Assembly (NCBI RefSeq): GCF_000737715.1
Contig: NZ_JPRN01000005.1
Location: 186,001 to 250,000 of the forward strand
Source of the DNA: Chryseobacterium sp. JM1
Lineage (GTDB): Bacteria > Bacteroidota > Bacteroidia > Flavobacteriales > Weeksellaceae
Direction: 5' to 3'
Length of the DNA: 64,000 nt
Shown here: piece by piece, positions 9,477 to 17,197 of the stretch
Layout of the letters: every line of letters begins with the position of its first letter
Numbering within the stretch: position 1 is the first letter of the stretch
Translations under genes and position numbers: made by a program
Notes under the pieces: model-generated
Told to the model about the DNA's origin: nothing
The model's database searches: none
What the model saw: the letters and a program-made list of their open reading frames with translations, nothing else

Positions 9477-9619
9477 TCCCCAGTCTTACGTAAGCTTCAC
9501 GCTTGTGTTCTTTAAAAAAAAACAAGCTGGCGCGAGCGTCATGCTCGTGTCGTTTTAAAAATAAGCCACTGTTTTTCACAGTGGTTTTATTTTAAACAAA
9601 GAACTATTATATTTACAAT
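9477..9619 (+). repeat. REP-like repeat copy C with an adjacent diverged copy
   Basis: Two units are fused here. At 9477-9515 lies a diverged copy (CCCCAGTCTTACGTAAGCTTCACGC...) in which the palindrome has decayed. At 9524-9619 lies a near-complete copy with GCGCGAGCGTCATGCTCGTG, the hairpin CCACTG-tttttca-CAGTGG and the tail AAACAAAGAACTATTATATTTACA. The hairpin should terminate the toxin/immunity transcript. The next gene starts 24 bases later. Confidence 0.75.
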
Positions 9620-9642
9620 TCTACAGATTACATTTGAAAAGC

Positions 9643-10407
9643 ATGAATTTATTCGTAACAGACATAGACAGTGATTATCAAAGTTTAATTGATAACAAAG
9701 ATTTTACCGCCGTGAATTTTCCTATTGAAAAAGCGGTTAAAATTTATGGTAGCAGTTATGACAGACTAAGAGGCAAGAACAAATTAAAACTTGAAATTGA
9801 AGATATAATAGGATTTAAAGATGACCACTTAAACTCATGTTCAGCGATAGAAAATTTTCTGGTTTATACTTATTATTTATTAAAAACAAATAACAAGCTG
9901 GTAGTCTTTACGGCTGGATTATCATTTGCATCTATTGATCACTATATTAAAATAATGGAAATTATTGTGCCCAGGTTGGGTAATCGCACATTACATGTTG
10001 TCAAACATTTTACTGATATTAATGAATCTCAATTAACGGATCTGTACATACACATCCCTACCATTGATAAAGAAATTATATTTGATTTTATGAAAAACTG
10101 GTTGGTCGGATTTAAGCCTAAAGAAGAATATTTTAGCTATCCTCAATACTTTGGAAAAATAGAGTTTGAAACTGATGATTATTTTGAAATGCTTTCGTTT
10201 ATTTTATCTGAACCCAACAGGGAATATGATTTCTACTTTAAGAATAAAAACCATCCTCAATATCGTAAAGGAATGATTCTTATCCACAAGAATTCCATGT
10301 ATTTAGGAATTGGTGTCAATAAAAGTGATGTAAAAGATTTCATTGATAAATTAACCAAAGAATATCATAAGACACCTATTATTTCCAAGGGATTCCCATA
10401 TGCATAG
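9643..10407 (+). CDS. Uncharacterised protein in the Rhs locus, possible orphan immunity protein
   Basis: A 254-residue soluble protein starting at the ATG at 9643 (MNLFVTDIDSDYQ); the upstream in-frame TTG is unlikely. It has no signal peptide, transmembrane segment or catalytic motif that I recognise. Visible features are an acidic N-terminus, a hydrophobic central stretch (NKLVVFTAGLSFASIDHYI) and a C-terminal segment with alternating charge (YLGIGVNKSDVKDFIDKL). REP-like modules lie on both sides and no other genes share the cassette, so it looks like another stand-alone immunity or accessory gene of the Rhs array. Function is not assignable from sequence alone. Confidence 0.5.
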   Translation: MNLFVTDIDSDYQSLIDNKDFTAVNFPIEKAVKIYGSSYDRLRGKNKLKLEIEDIIGFKDDHLNSCSAIENFLVYTYYLLKTNNKLVVFTAGLSFASIDHYIKIMEIIVPRLGNRTLHVVKHFTDINESQLTDLYIHIPTIDKEIIFDFMKNWLVGFKPKEEYFSYPQYFGKIEFETDDYFEMLSFILSEPNREYDFYFKNKNHPQYRKGMILIHKNSMYLGIGVNKSDVKDFIDKLTKEYHKTPIISKGFPYA

Positions 10408-10437
10408 ATATGAATGATAAATTCTATGTTTATAATT

Positions 10438-10478
10438 CCCCCAGCTGGCGCGAGCGTCACGCTCGTGTCCTTTAAAAA
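10438..10478 (+). repeat. REP-like palindrome, copy D (without the second hairpin)
   Basis: The sequence CCCCCAGCTGGCG followed by the intact palindrome CGAGCGT-C-ACGCTCG and TGTCCTTT. The ACCACTG/CAGTGGT terminator and its tail are missing, so only the palindrome half of the module is present. It marks the right edge of the Rhs cassette array; ordinary metabolic genes follow. Confidence 0.75.
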
Positions 10479-10576
10479 TCTCTTCATCCACGATCTGATT
10501 ACATCATTCATTGATTGGGCTACGTCTACCCTTTCCGATCCCACGATCTTTGTACCATTATTTAAACCCAATAAAA

Positions 10577-11416
10577 ATGGAAACAAAAAAAGTATGGTTC
10601 GTAACGGGAGCCTCAAAAGGTCTGGGATTGGCCTTGGTGAAAAAATTATTAGAAAATAACTACCGTGTGGCAGCGGCTACCAGAAATGCACAGTCTTTAA
10701 TTTCAGAAGTCGGAGAAACATCTGACGTATTCTTACCGATTGAACTGAACTTAACGGATAATGACGATGTACAGTCAGCGGTATCAAAAACGATAGAGCA
10801 TTTCGGACAGCTTGATGTAGTGGTCAACAATGCAGGATACGGGCAGATCGGTACGCTGGAAGAGCTTACAGATGGTGAAGCCAGATCCAATTTCGATGTG
10901 AATGTATTCGGAACCCTGAATGTCATCAGGAATACAGTTCCTTATCTTCGTGAGCAGAAATCCGGACATATATTCAATATTTCTTCAATCGGAGGGTATT
11001 CCGGGAATTTTCCAGGTTGGGGAATCTATTGTGCAACCAAGTTTGCGGTAGCGGGACTAACTGAAGCACTGGCTGAAGAGATCAAAGAATTCGGAGTTCA
11101 TGCCACTGTGGTTTATCCCGGATATTTCCGTACCGATTTTCTCAGTAAAGACTCAGTAAAAACACCAGAAAATCCAATTCAGGTGTATGAAACCGCTAGA
11201 AATTCCGAACAGGCACACCTTAACGAAATCAACGGTAACCAGCCCAATGACCCCGAAAAAGGAGCCGCAGCTATCATTGCACTCAGTGAGGAACAAAATC
11301 CGCCGGTTCATTTCCTACTAGGAAGCGGCACCGCTGAATTCCTGGATAATAAAATTAAAACTATTACCGGTGATGCAAAACAATGGGAAACACTGACTGT
11401 GTCTACGGTGATATAG
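10577..11416 (+). CDS. SDR family NAD(P)-dependent oxidoreductase
   Basis: A 279-residue classical short-chain dehydrogenase/reductase. The start is placed at the ATG at 10577 (METKKVWFVTGASKG), which puts the Rossmann motif TGASKGLG at residues 10-17 as usual; a longer frame upstream runs through non-conserved sequence. NNAG is at about 84-87, the catalytic Ser at about 137 (NISSIGG), and the catalytic Tyr/Lys in YCATK at 151-155. The basic residue after the glycine-rich strand (ATRN) suggests NADP(H) preference. The substrate cannot be deduced. An AraC-type regulator follows 340 bases downstream on the same strand, a common pairing in this genus. Confidence 0.9.
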   Translation: METKKVWFVTGASKGLGLALVKKLLENNYRVAAATRNAQSLISEVGETSDVFLPIELNLTDNDDVQSAVSKTIEHFGQLDVVVNNAGYGQIGTLEELTDGEARSNFDVNVFGTLNVIRNTVPYLREQKSGHIFNISSIGGYSGNFPGWGIYCATKFAVAGLTEALAEEIKEFGVHATVVYPGYFRTDFLSKDSVKTPENPIQVYETARNSEQAHLNEINGNQPNDPEKGAAAIIALSEEQNPPVHFLLGSGTAEFLDNKIKTITGDAKQWETLTVSTVI

Positions 11417-11753
11417 CTTTAAAAATGTCATGATGTGAGCATAGTCGAATAAAAATATTATAAATACATTGTACAATCTACATTATACTTTATACAACTT
11501 TTACCACACAAAAATCCTTTGTGCCCTCCGTTCGTAAACCTTCAGTTTATGCTCAGGATGACAACGCTAATACTACATCGTCTTTATAATTACAAAAAGT
11601 ATACAGTACATTCAACAGTGCAAAGCCAAACCCTTAAACAATCAATCAGCAACTAGCAACTAGCAACTAGCAACTAGCAACTAGCAACTAGCAACTAGCA
11701 ACTAGCAACTAAAATACATTCCAAGTTTCACTCAAAAAAATTAAATTAGCATC
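11417..11753. other. Intergenic stretch with a nine-unit heptamer repeat
   Basis: No gene is visible. The stretch contains AT-rich sequence, a G-poor segment, and the AGCAACT tandem array (11648-11710) just before the AraC-type gene. A short tract reading CTCAGGATGACAAC resembles the dispersed hairpin element at about 34.15 kb but lacks a partner arm. Confidence 0.6.
11648..11710 (+). repeat. Simple tandem repeat, nine copies of AGCAACT
   Basis: Nine uninterrupted perfect copies of the heptamer AGCAACT lie about 45 bases upstream of the AraC-type regulator's start. Perfect 7-base arrays are prone to slipped-strand length change. Here the array sits in the 5' region rather than in a coding frame, so copy-number changes would alter promoter spacing or the leader, not the reading frame. 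Confidence 0.95.
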
Positions 11754-12668
11754 ATGAAACCTCCCTTCCGCTTCAATTCAATTTCAGAATTTCATGCCTT
11801 CTGCAATCTTCCCAATCCTGAGCATCCTTTGATCAGTCTGATTGATTACAGCAAGGTCAATTATCCGATGGATGACAATGAACTGAAATGGATTCAGAAT
11901 TTTTACTCCATCGGGCTGAAACGAAATGTGAATGCGAAGTTCAACTACGGTCAGCAGGAATATGATTTTGATTCCGGTGTTTTGTGTTTTGTTTCTCCGC
12001 TTCAGTTTCTGAAATTGGAAATGAAGTCTGATATTGTGGTAGAGCCCACAGGCTGGCTACTGGTGGTCCATCCGGATTTTCTCTGGAATACTTCCCTTAC
12101 GAAAAAGATTAAATCGTATGACTTTTTCAAGTATGATATTAATGAAGCGCTTTTCTTATCAGACAGAGAAGAAAAAGTTGTCGTGGACATTCTGAAAAAT
12201 ATAGAAAAGGAATACCAATCGAATATCGATAAGTTCTCTCAGGAACTGATTGCAGCCCAGATTGAGCTCCTTCTTATTTATTCCGAACGTTTTTATGAGC
12301 GGCAGTTTTTCACCCGGAAAAAGTCCAGTCACGAACTTCTGGAACGTTTTGAGGAAGTCCTTTCCCGGTATTTTGACAGTGGAAATCTCATAGAAAACGG
12401 AATTCCGTCCGTAAAATTCGTTGCCGGAGAGATGAATATTTCCCCCAACTATCTCGGATCTTTATTGCGCATTCATACCCAACAAAATACGCAGCAGCAT
12501 ATCCAGAATAAACTGATTGATTTGGCCAAAGAACGACTCAGCACCACTCATCTTTCGATAAGTGAGATTGCATATGAACTGGGCTTTGAGCATCCCCAGT
12601 CTTTCAGTAAGTTGTTTAAACAGAAAACGAATCAGTCACCGCTGGAATTCAGGAAAATGTTCAATTGA
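11754..12668 (+). CDS. AraC family (helix-turn-helix) transcriptional regulator
   Basis: A 304-residue cytoplasmic protein. The N-terminal ~190 residues form a ligand/cupin-like sensory region (FNYGQQEYDFDSGVLCFVSP). The C-terminal ~100 residues carry two AraC-type helix-turn-helix motifs: VKFVAGEMNISPNYLGSLL, then SISEIAYELGFEHPQSFSKL followed by FKQKTNQSPLEFRKM. The second motif matches the AraC signature closely. It is a likely activator or repressor of a nearby gene, most plausibly the SDR oxidoreductase encoded upstream on the same strand, which is inference. An AGCAACT heptamer array lies directly upstream of the start. Confidence 0.92.
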   Translation: MKPPFRFNSISEFHAFCNLPNPEHPLISLIDYSKVNYPMDDNELKWIQNFYSIGLKRNVNAKFNYGQQEYDFDSGVLCFVSPLQFLKLEMKSDIVVEPTGWLLVVHPDFLWNTSLTKKIKSYDFFKYDINEALFLSDREEKVVVDILKNIEKEYQSNIDKFSQELIAAQIELLLIYSERFYERQFFTRKKSSHELLERFEEVLSRYFDSGNLIENGIPSVKFVAGEMNISPNYLGSLLRIHTQQNTQQHIQNKLIDLAKERLSTTHLSISEIAYELGFEHPQSFSKLFKQKTNQSPLEFRKMFN

Positions 12669-13000
12669 TATATACAAATGTCGATTCAGCTCAAATAGAC
12701 TAAGAAAACTTTTATACAGACACTTCATCGAATCAATCGAAGATTGATTTTTCTCTTTGCATTTCTTAAACTGTTCGATGTTATGCTAAACCTTTGCGTT
12801 TATTAAAACACAAACTGCACGAATATTTTCACGAATGATACCAATATAGATGACGTTATAGTGTGATTTGTGAAAATATTTATGGTATTTGAGGTTAAAA
12901 AGTCTTTAAAAATCAGATCATTTAAATTCACTACCTTAGGATTTAGATAAGTAGTATCCGAAAAACTTTAAAAGAGCAGGAAAACCAAAAACTAATTATT
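12669..13000. other. Intergenic stretch without a recognisable gene
   Basis: AT-rich region of 332 bases with no gene. A loose inverted repeat pairs the segment around AATATTTTCACGAATGATACC with TTGTGAAAATATTTATGGTA about 50 bases further on. The sequence before 13001 has no strong TAnnTTTG promoter box. Confidence 0.5.
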
Positions 13001-13435
13001 ATGAAAAAAATAATCTTACTCATCCTGACATTGATGTTCGGAATTGTGTTGGCACAGAAAGTAAAAAAAGAAGAAAAAGTGAAAGACAAATTCGAATCGC
13101 GGCAGCCTCAGGACATGTCCGTTCCTCCCCCGCCGATGGTGGCTTTTCCTGCTCAGTATCCCAAAGGAAACAAGGCATTTATTGAAAACGTTAAAAAGAA
13201 TTTAAATGCGGATGTTCTTAAGTCGCTCAGTACAAATTTAAAAACGAAAATCATTCTAAAAGTCAACTCAGATGGCATTGTAGTGAATGTTTCCACCTAC
13301 GGAGAAAATGAAGTTTTCAACAGCGAAGTAAAAAAAGCAGCTGAAAAAGCGACTTACCAAGTGAAATGGGAAGCCGGAAAAAACAACAGAGGCGAAAAAG
13401 TAATTGATATTGTGAATCTTCCGTTTAAATATTAA
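13001..13435 (+). CDS. Small secreted protein with TonB C-terminal-like domain
   Basis: A 144-residue protein with a signal peptide (MKKIILLILTLMFGIVLAQ), a Lys/Glu-rich linker and a Pro-rich spot (SVPPPPMVAFPAQYP). A domain follows resembling the TonB C-terminus: YPKGNKAFIENVKKNL, then a strand KIILKVNSDGIVVNVSTYG, a helix (EVKKAAEKATY), and a final strand after KWEAGKNNRGEKV ending VNLPFKY. In Bacteroidota this fold often appears in stand-alone periplasmic proteins. Unlike true TonB there is no N-terminal membrane anchor. An energy-transduction role is therefore unlikely; peptidoglycan or partner binding is possible but unproven. Confidence 0.65.
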   Translation: MKKIILLILTLMFGIVLAQKVKKEEKVKDKFESRQPQDMSVPPPPMVAFPAQYPKGNKAFIENVKKNLNADVLKSLSTNLKTKIILKVNSDGIVVNVSTYGENEVFNSEVKKAAEKATYQVKWEAGKNNRGEKVIDIVNLPFKY

Positions 13436-13456
13436 GGTAGCAGTTGATAGGTAGCA

Positions 13457-13500
13457 GGGATTAGGGATTAGGGATTAGGGATTAGGGATTAGGGATTAGG
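13457..13500 (+). repeat. Simple tandem repeat of GGGATTA just after a stop codon
   Basis: About six perfect copies of GGGATTA begin 20 bases after the stop of the TonB-C-like gene. The same heptamer, in degenerate form, recurs at about 42303-42338 and 62935-62968, where it is part of a longer composite element. Confidence 0.95.
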
Positions 13501-13540
13501 AAATGAACGGACTAAAGTTCGTTTATATTTAATTTAACAA

Positions 13541-13611
13541 TGCTGGCGCGAGTGTCCCGCTCGTGACCACTACCAATAAAAAACCACCGTTTTTCGCGGT
13601 GGTTTTTATAT
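13541..13611. terminator. REP-like palindrome (copy E) and bidirectional terminator between convergent genes
   Basis: A diverged REP-like palindrome (GGCGCGAGTGTCCCGCTCGTG) is followed by the hairpin AAACCACCG-tttttcg-CGGTGGTTT, flanked by A and T runs (13579-13609). It separates the plus-strand TonB-C-like gene from the minus-strand gldG and can terminate both. It is an outlying member of the repeat family of the Rhs locus. Confidence 0.85.
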
Positions 13612-13614
13612 ATT

Positions 13615-15288
13615 CTATCCAAACTTTCTTTTCCTCATCCAGAAGAATAATCCTCCCAGCAGACCAATTACTACTAGAGGCAGTAGTAGATTCAGCCATT
13701 GCCAGTTTGCTTTTTCTTCCGTGATACGGTTTCTGTCCAGAAGTCTTTCTTCGATGTTTCTGTTTCTAAGCGCCATCAGATTACTATCATCAAGAAGATA
13801 ATCCAAAGCGTTTCTCAGGAATTGTTCGTTTCCGAACTCCTGATTCGTCAGACGGTCAATTCCCATCGGAAGTGGCTCGCCTTTATGCATTTTATTTCTT
13901 CCGACATCTCCGTCAGCAATTACGATCATTTTGTTTTCAGGGCTCTGGCCTTTGAAACCCGGATATCCTTTTCTTTCAATTCTTGATGCATAGGCAGAGT
14001 TGAATTTCCCTTCCAGTGCAACAGCAAAAATCTTAGGTCTGCTTGGTTTTTCCATTTGACCAAGACTGTCTACACTGGCAATTTCTTTAAGATCCACATA
14101 GTTGGGAACCTGCTTCAGAAGCGTTCTCTCACTGGATTCGAAAAGAACCTTTGTTTTGATGTTTTTCCTTCCGCCCAATGTATCGATGGAAGTCGGAAAT
14201 TCAAACTTTACAGGGTTTATATTTTTCGTAATCGGATTATCATTTTCAGCAATTCCAAGCGGGAAATACGGCCACGGAAGGCTTGTATACTGAGGATTCC
14301 CTCCTACTTCACCCGTTACCAGTTTCAGCAGGGCAAATTTCTTTACGTCCTTCACCAAAGCCGGATTGATTCTGATTCCGTAGTTGAAAAAGAAATCCGT
14401 CATATTGATATCTACAGGGAAAGGCATTACCTTTTGAGATCTTGTCAGCGTATCCATTTCAGCGTTTACTGCATCGATCATCCAAAGGGTTTTCCCTCCG
14501 TTCATAATGAACTGGTCAAGGATTACTTTTTCGTTATCTGTAAATGCTTTTCTTGGCTTTGCAATCACCAAAGCGCTCATTTGCTTTAGTAACGGAAGAT
14601 CTTCAAGAGTAAGTTCTGTCTGATTTTTTGGGACTACAGGACCCGCATCATAATTTTCCAGCGCCAACTGCATAAAACCATGGAATTCTTCAGGACCAAG
14701 CTCATCCTGATTCACCAGGATTCCGACTTTCTTTCTCTTATCCGCTGCGATATTCTTGATATTGGAAACCAGGCTGTATTCAAGACCTTCAATAGATCTG
14801 GTCAGCTGCTGGTCTGCATCTATTCCTGCCTGCTGTACCACCAACGGAATAGACACTCCCCTTTTGTCATATTTGATCACAGCATAAGGGAAAAGCGTAA
14901 TCTGCGTAATCTTACCGTCTTTAATGTCCGGAAGAACAGAAGGCTGCATTCCCATCGCCATTAGCGTGTCCTTAGACATTTTTGTCTTTATGGGATCAAT
15001 GAATTTAAAATCGATCTTCGGATTGATCTTTCTGAACTCTTCCAGCATAAATCTGGTTTCACTCTGAAGCTGCTTAAAGCTTGCCGGAAAATCTCCTTCC
15101 AGATAAACATCTACCGTAAGCGGCTTTTTCACAGATTCCAATACTTTTACCGTACTGTCTGAAAGCGTATATCTTTTTTCTTTTGTTAAGTCTAATCTGA
15201 TTCCTGAATACGTAAACAGAATCACCAAAGGCACTATGGCGATCAGGAAAATCCCTAATGGAGATTTAATATTGAACTTCTTCATCAT
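13615..15288 (-). CDS. gldG: Gliding motility-associated ABC transporter substrate-binding protein GldG
   Basis: A protein of about 557 residues. The chosen start is the ATG pair at 15288/15285 (MMKKFNIKSPLG), preceded by AAAGAAG and lying just after the gldF stop; a longer frame would extend into gldF. An N-terminal transmembrane helix (IFLIAIVPLVILFTYSG) is followed by GldG/IFT52-like extracytoplasmic sequence (LTKEKRYTLSDSTVKVL, VDVYLEGDFPASFKQL, ETRFMLEEFRKINP). A C-terminal helix (WLNLLLPLVVIGLLGGLFFWM) ends in basic residues. GldG works with GldF and the ATPase GldA in a transporter needed for gliding in Flavobacterium; its link to T9SS-dependent motility is established there, not here. 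No gldA is visible in this window. Confidence 0.93.
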   Translation of the reverse strand: MMKKFNIKSPLGIFLIAIVPLVILFTYSGIRLDLTKEKRYTLSDSTVKVLESVKKPLTVDVYLEGDFPASFKQLQSETRFMLEEFRKINPKIDFKFIDPIKTKMSKDTLMAMGMQPSVLPDIKDGKITQITLFPYAVIKYDKRGVSIPLVVQQAGIDADQQLTRSIEGLEYSLVSNIKNIAADKRKKVGILVNQDELGPEEFHGFMQLALENYDAGPVVPKNQTELTLEDLPLLKQMSALVIAKPRKAFTDNEKVILDQFIMNGGKTLWMIDAVNAEMDTLTRSQKVMPFPVDINMTDFFFNYGIRINPALVKDVKKFALLKLVTGEVGGNPQYTSLPWPYFPLGIAENDNPITKNINPVKFEFPTSIDTLGGRKNIKTKVLFESSERTLLKQVPNYVDLKEIASVDSLGQMEKPSRPKIFAVALEGKFNSAYASRIERKGYPGFKGQSPENKMIVIADGDVGRNKMHKGEPLPMGIDRLTNQEFGNEQFLRNALDYLLDDSNLMALRNRNIEERLLDRNRITEEKANWQWLNLLLPLVVIGLLGGLFFWMRKRKFG

Positions 15289-15289
15289 A

Positions 15290-16018
15290 CTACTTCTTTT
15301 TAGAGATAAAATGGTTGGACAATAATAACGTAGCACCGATGATCAGAATAAAATAAGCCACATCTTTAAAATCGATAAGACCTCTTGTAAAGCCAAGAAA
15401 ATGCTGATAAAAACCTATATTCTGAAGAACAAAATCGGCACCGCCCAAAAGCTTGTAGCTCGCCAGCTGCTCTATTCCAAAGTACATGATGAAACACATG
15501 AAAACGCCCAAAAGGTACGCCATAATCTGATTCTGCGATAAGGAAGACGCCAGAATTCCAACGCCTGAAAACGCTGCAATCAGCACGATCAGTCCGATAT
15601 AGCTTCCGAAAGTCATTCCAAGGTCAATATTCCCGGCCGGAACACCTAAAACATAGATGGTATAAAGATAAATCAGTGACGGAATAAGGCATAAAACCCC
15701 AACGATCCATACTGAAAGAAACTTCCCTGTTACCAAGTCTGAAACTTTTAAAGGCTGCGAAAACAACCAGTTCAGGGTTCCCGTCTGCTGTTCTTCCGCA
15801 AAGGTCTTCATAGACAATGCAGGCATAATAAACATCAGCAGCCATGGAACCAGTACGAAATAGCTCTGCAGAGAGGCCATTCCGATGTCGAAAATATTAG
15901 AATCATTCTCGAAAAAAAACAGGAAAAGAGCGGTAATCAGACTGAATGCGCCGATAATGACCCACGCGCTCCAGTTTCCAAAGTAACTCCAAAGTTCCTT
16001 CTTTAAAATTGCAATCAT
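15290..16018 (-). CDS. gldF: Gliding motility-associated ABC transporter permease GldF
   Basis: Integral membrane permease of about 242 residues with six hydrophobic segments, for example WVIIGAFSLITALFLFFF, YFVLVPWLLMFIMPAL and VAYFILIIGATLLLSNHF. It contains the ABC-2 permease motif MKTFAEEQQTGTLNWLFSQP. I prefer the internal ATG giving MIAILKKELWSYFGN (16018) over one 15 bases upstream, because GldF-type proteins start with a short amphipathic KKEL segment. Its stop precedes the gldG start by one base, so the pair is translationally linked. It probably forms the membrane channel with GldA (encoded elsewhere) and GldG. Confidence 0.92.
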   Translation of the reverse strand: MIAILKKELWSYFGNWSAWVIIGAFSLITALFLFFFENDSNIFDIGMASLQSYFVLVPWLLMFIMPALSMKTFAEEQQTGTLNWLFSQPLKVSDLVTGKFLSVWIVGVLCLIPSLIYLYTIYVLGVPAGNIDLGMTFGSYIGLIVLIAAFSGVGILASSLSQNQIMAYLLGVFMCFIMYFGIEQLASYKLLGGADFVLQNIGFYQHFLGFTRGLIDFKDVAYFILIIGATLLLSNHFISKKK

Positions 16019-16077
16019 AGTTTTTCTGTACAATGTAAAAAGTAAAATGTATCATGTACACCTTCTACTTTCAACAG

Positions 16078-16629
16078 TTATTTGTTTTTTTTATTTTTAT
16101 TAACGAGTTTTACTGTCATCATGATCAGAAATACAAGAACGAAAAATCCGGCAATTAATTGCCACCAGTATTCAATCACTGAAGATTTCAGGATCACGGT
16201 AAAGACCACAAGGAACAGAAGAAATGTAGCGATCTCGTTGGCCTGTCTCAGTTTGATGTTAGGCGTTTCGATGGTTTGTCCGTTCAACTCTTTCAGTTTC
16301 AGTACTTTTTTCCAGCACCAGTAGTGATAAACGGCAAGACCGATCAGGAAAGTGAGTTTTAAATGAAACCACGGCATTTTCATCAGCCCGGTATTCAGAA
16401 AGATCATCACAATTCCGCAAACCGCCATAATAATCCCTGCCGGAACGGTAATGATATTCCAAAGCCTTCTGGCCATGAAAGTATACTGTTCTCTAAGAAT
16501 TTTCTTTTTTTCTTCAGCGAATTCGTCCGTATCCTTATAGTAAACGAAAATTCTTACGAGATAGAAAATTCCCGCAAAATAGCTTACCATAAAAATGATA
16601 TGCAGTGCTTTGATTATTGTATAAAGCAT
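16078..16629 (-). CDS. hemJ: Protoporphyrinogen IX oxidase HemJ-like (CopD family) membrane protein
   Basis: A 183-residue membrane protein with four to five predicted helices. The N-terminal signature LYTIIKALHIIFMVSYFAGIFYLVR contains the conserved His, and a second conserved region (RRLWNIITVPAGIIM...PWFHLKLTFLIGLAVYHYW) matches HemJ/UPF0093 proteins. The enzyme oxidises protoporphyrinogen IX to protoporphyrin IX in heme synthesis. Length and helix arrangement match HemJ rather than larger CopD copper proteins. It lies 16 bases downstream of an unknown secreted protein on the same strand. A basic C-terminal tail (VNKNKKNK) is probably cytoplasmic. Confidence 0.85.
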   Translation of the reverse strand: MLYTIIKALHIIFMVSYFAGIFYLVRIFVYYKDTDEFAEEKKKILREQYTFMARRLWNIITVPAGIIMAVCGIVMIFLNTGLMKMPWFHLKLTFLIGLAVYHYWCWKKVLKLKELNGQTIETPNIKLRQANEIATFLLFLVVFTVILKSSVIEYWWQLIAGFFVLVFLIMMTVKLVNKNKKNK

Positions 16630-16644
16630 CAGTAGATATAAAAA

Positions 16645-17166
16645 TTATTGATCGGTAGCGTCAACAGGCTGCATTTCCTGTAACTTTACTCTTTTCGCCC
16701 CGAGGTTCGTGTAATACTTCTCCAGCTTGTTCAGATGGTCTTCACTGGTTTCCTTTCCTTTTACATGCAGGCCATAATCGCTCCAGATATTAATGCAAAA
16801 CAAACCTTTTACTAAAATCCTGCTGTTGGACTGTTCATAGTTTTTGGCAAGAAATACATCCAGATCCGTTTTTGTTTTAAACTCATAAACCATGACTCCA
16901 CCATCATCCTTTTTAGCGTTATTATACGTAAAGGTGTAGAAGTTTTTAATGGTAGCTGCCGTTTCCGGGCCTTCTATTTTTGAAATAATATCGGGATTAT
17001 CCGTCACAAAAGGGATCTTTGTAATCCCGATATCTTTCATTTCTTTATCTATTGTCGCAGGTTTCATGCCCTGCAGTTCTACATTTTTAAGATCGAAATC
17101 CATAATGCTCTGTGCAGAGAAACTTTGAAAACATACAAAACCGATGATCAGAAGTATTTTTTTCAT
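16645..17166 (-). CDS. Uncharacterised secreted protein
   Basis: A 173-residue protein with a signal peptide (MKKILLIIGFVCFQSFSAQ). The mature part is an alternating-charge globular domain containing GPETAATIKNFYTFTYNNAK, VMVYEFKTKTDLDVFLAKNY and GLFCINIWSDYG. One cysteine lies in the mature part and there is no lipobox. I recognise no family. It sits between kbl and hemJ on the same strand (31 and 15 bases away), so it may be cotranscribed with them, but their functions offer no clue to its role. Confidence 0.6.
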   Translation of the reverse strand: MKKILLIIGFVCFQSFSAQSIMDFDLKNVELQGMKPATIDKEMKDIGITKIPFVTDNPDIISKIEGPETAATIKNFYTFTYNNAKKDDGGVMVYEFKTKTDLDVFLAKNYEQSNSRILVKGLFCINIWSDYGLHVKGKETSEDHLNKLEKYYTNLGAKRVKLQEMQPVDATDQ

Positions 17167-17197
17167 AAAACCTGTTTTAAATAGTTTAATATTTTAA

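Noticed and set aside
10414..10659. 81-codon frame overlapping the SDR start
   Set aside because: Runs through the REP-like palindrome and overlaps the SDR gene in another frame.
13457..13500. GGGATTA repeat considered as telomere-like sequence
   Set aside because: Only about six copies, in a compact gene-dense region between two normal genes; it is a simple microsatellite.
14056..14589. 177-codon open frame on the plus strand opposite gldG
   Set aside because: It lies wholly inside gldG, has biased composition typical of antisense frames (many Arg, His, Phe), and shows no domain or start signal.
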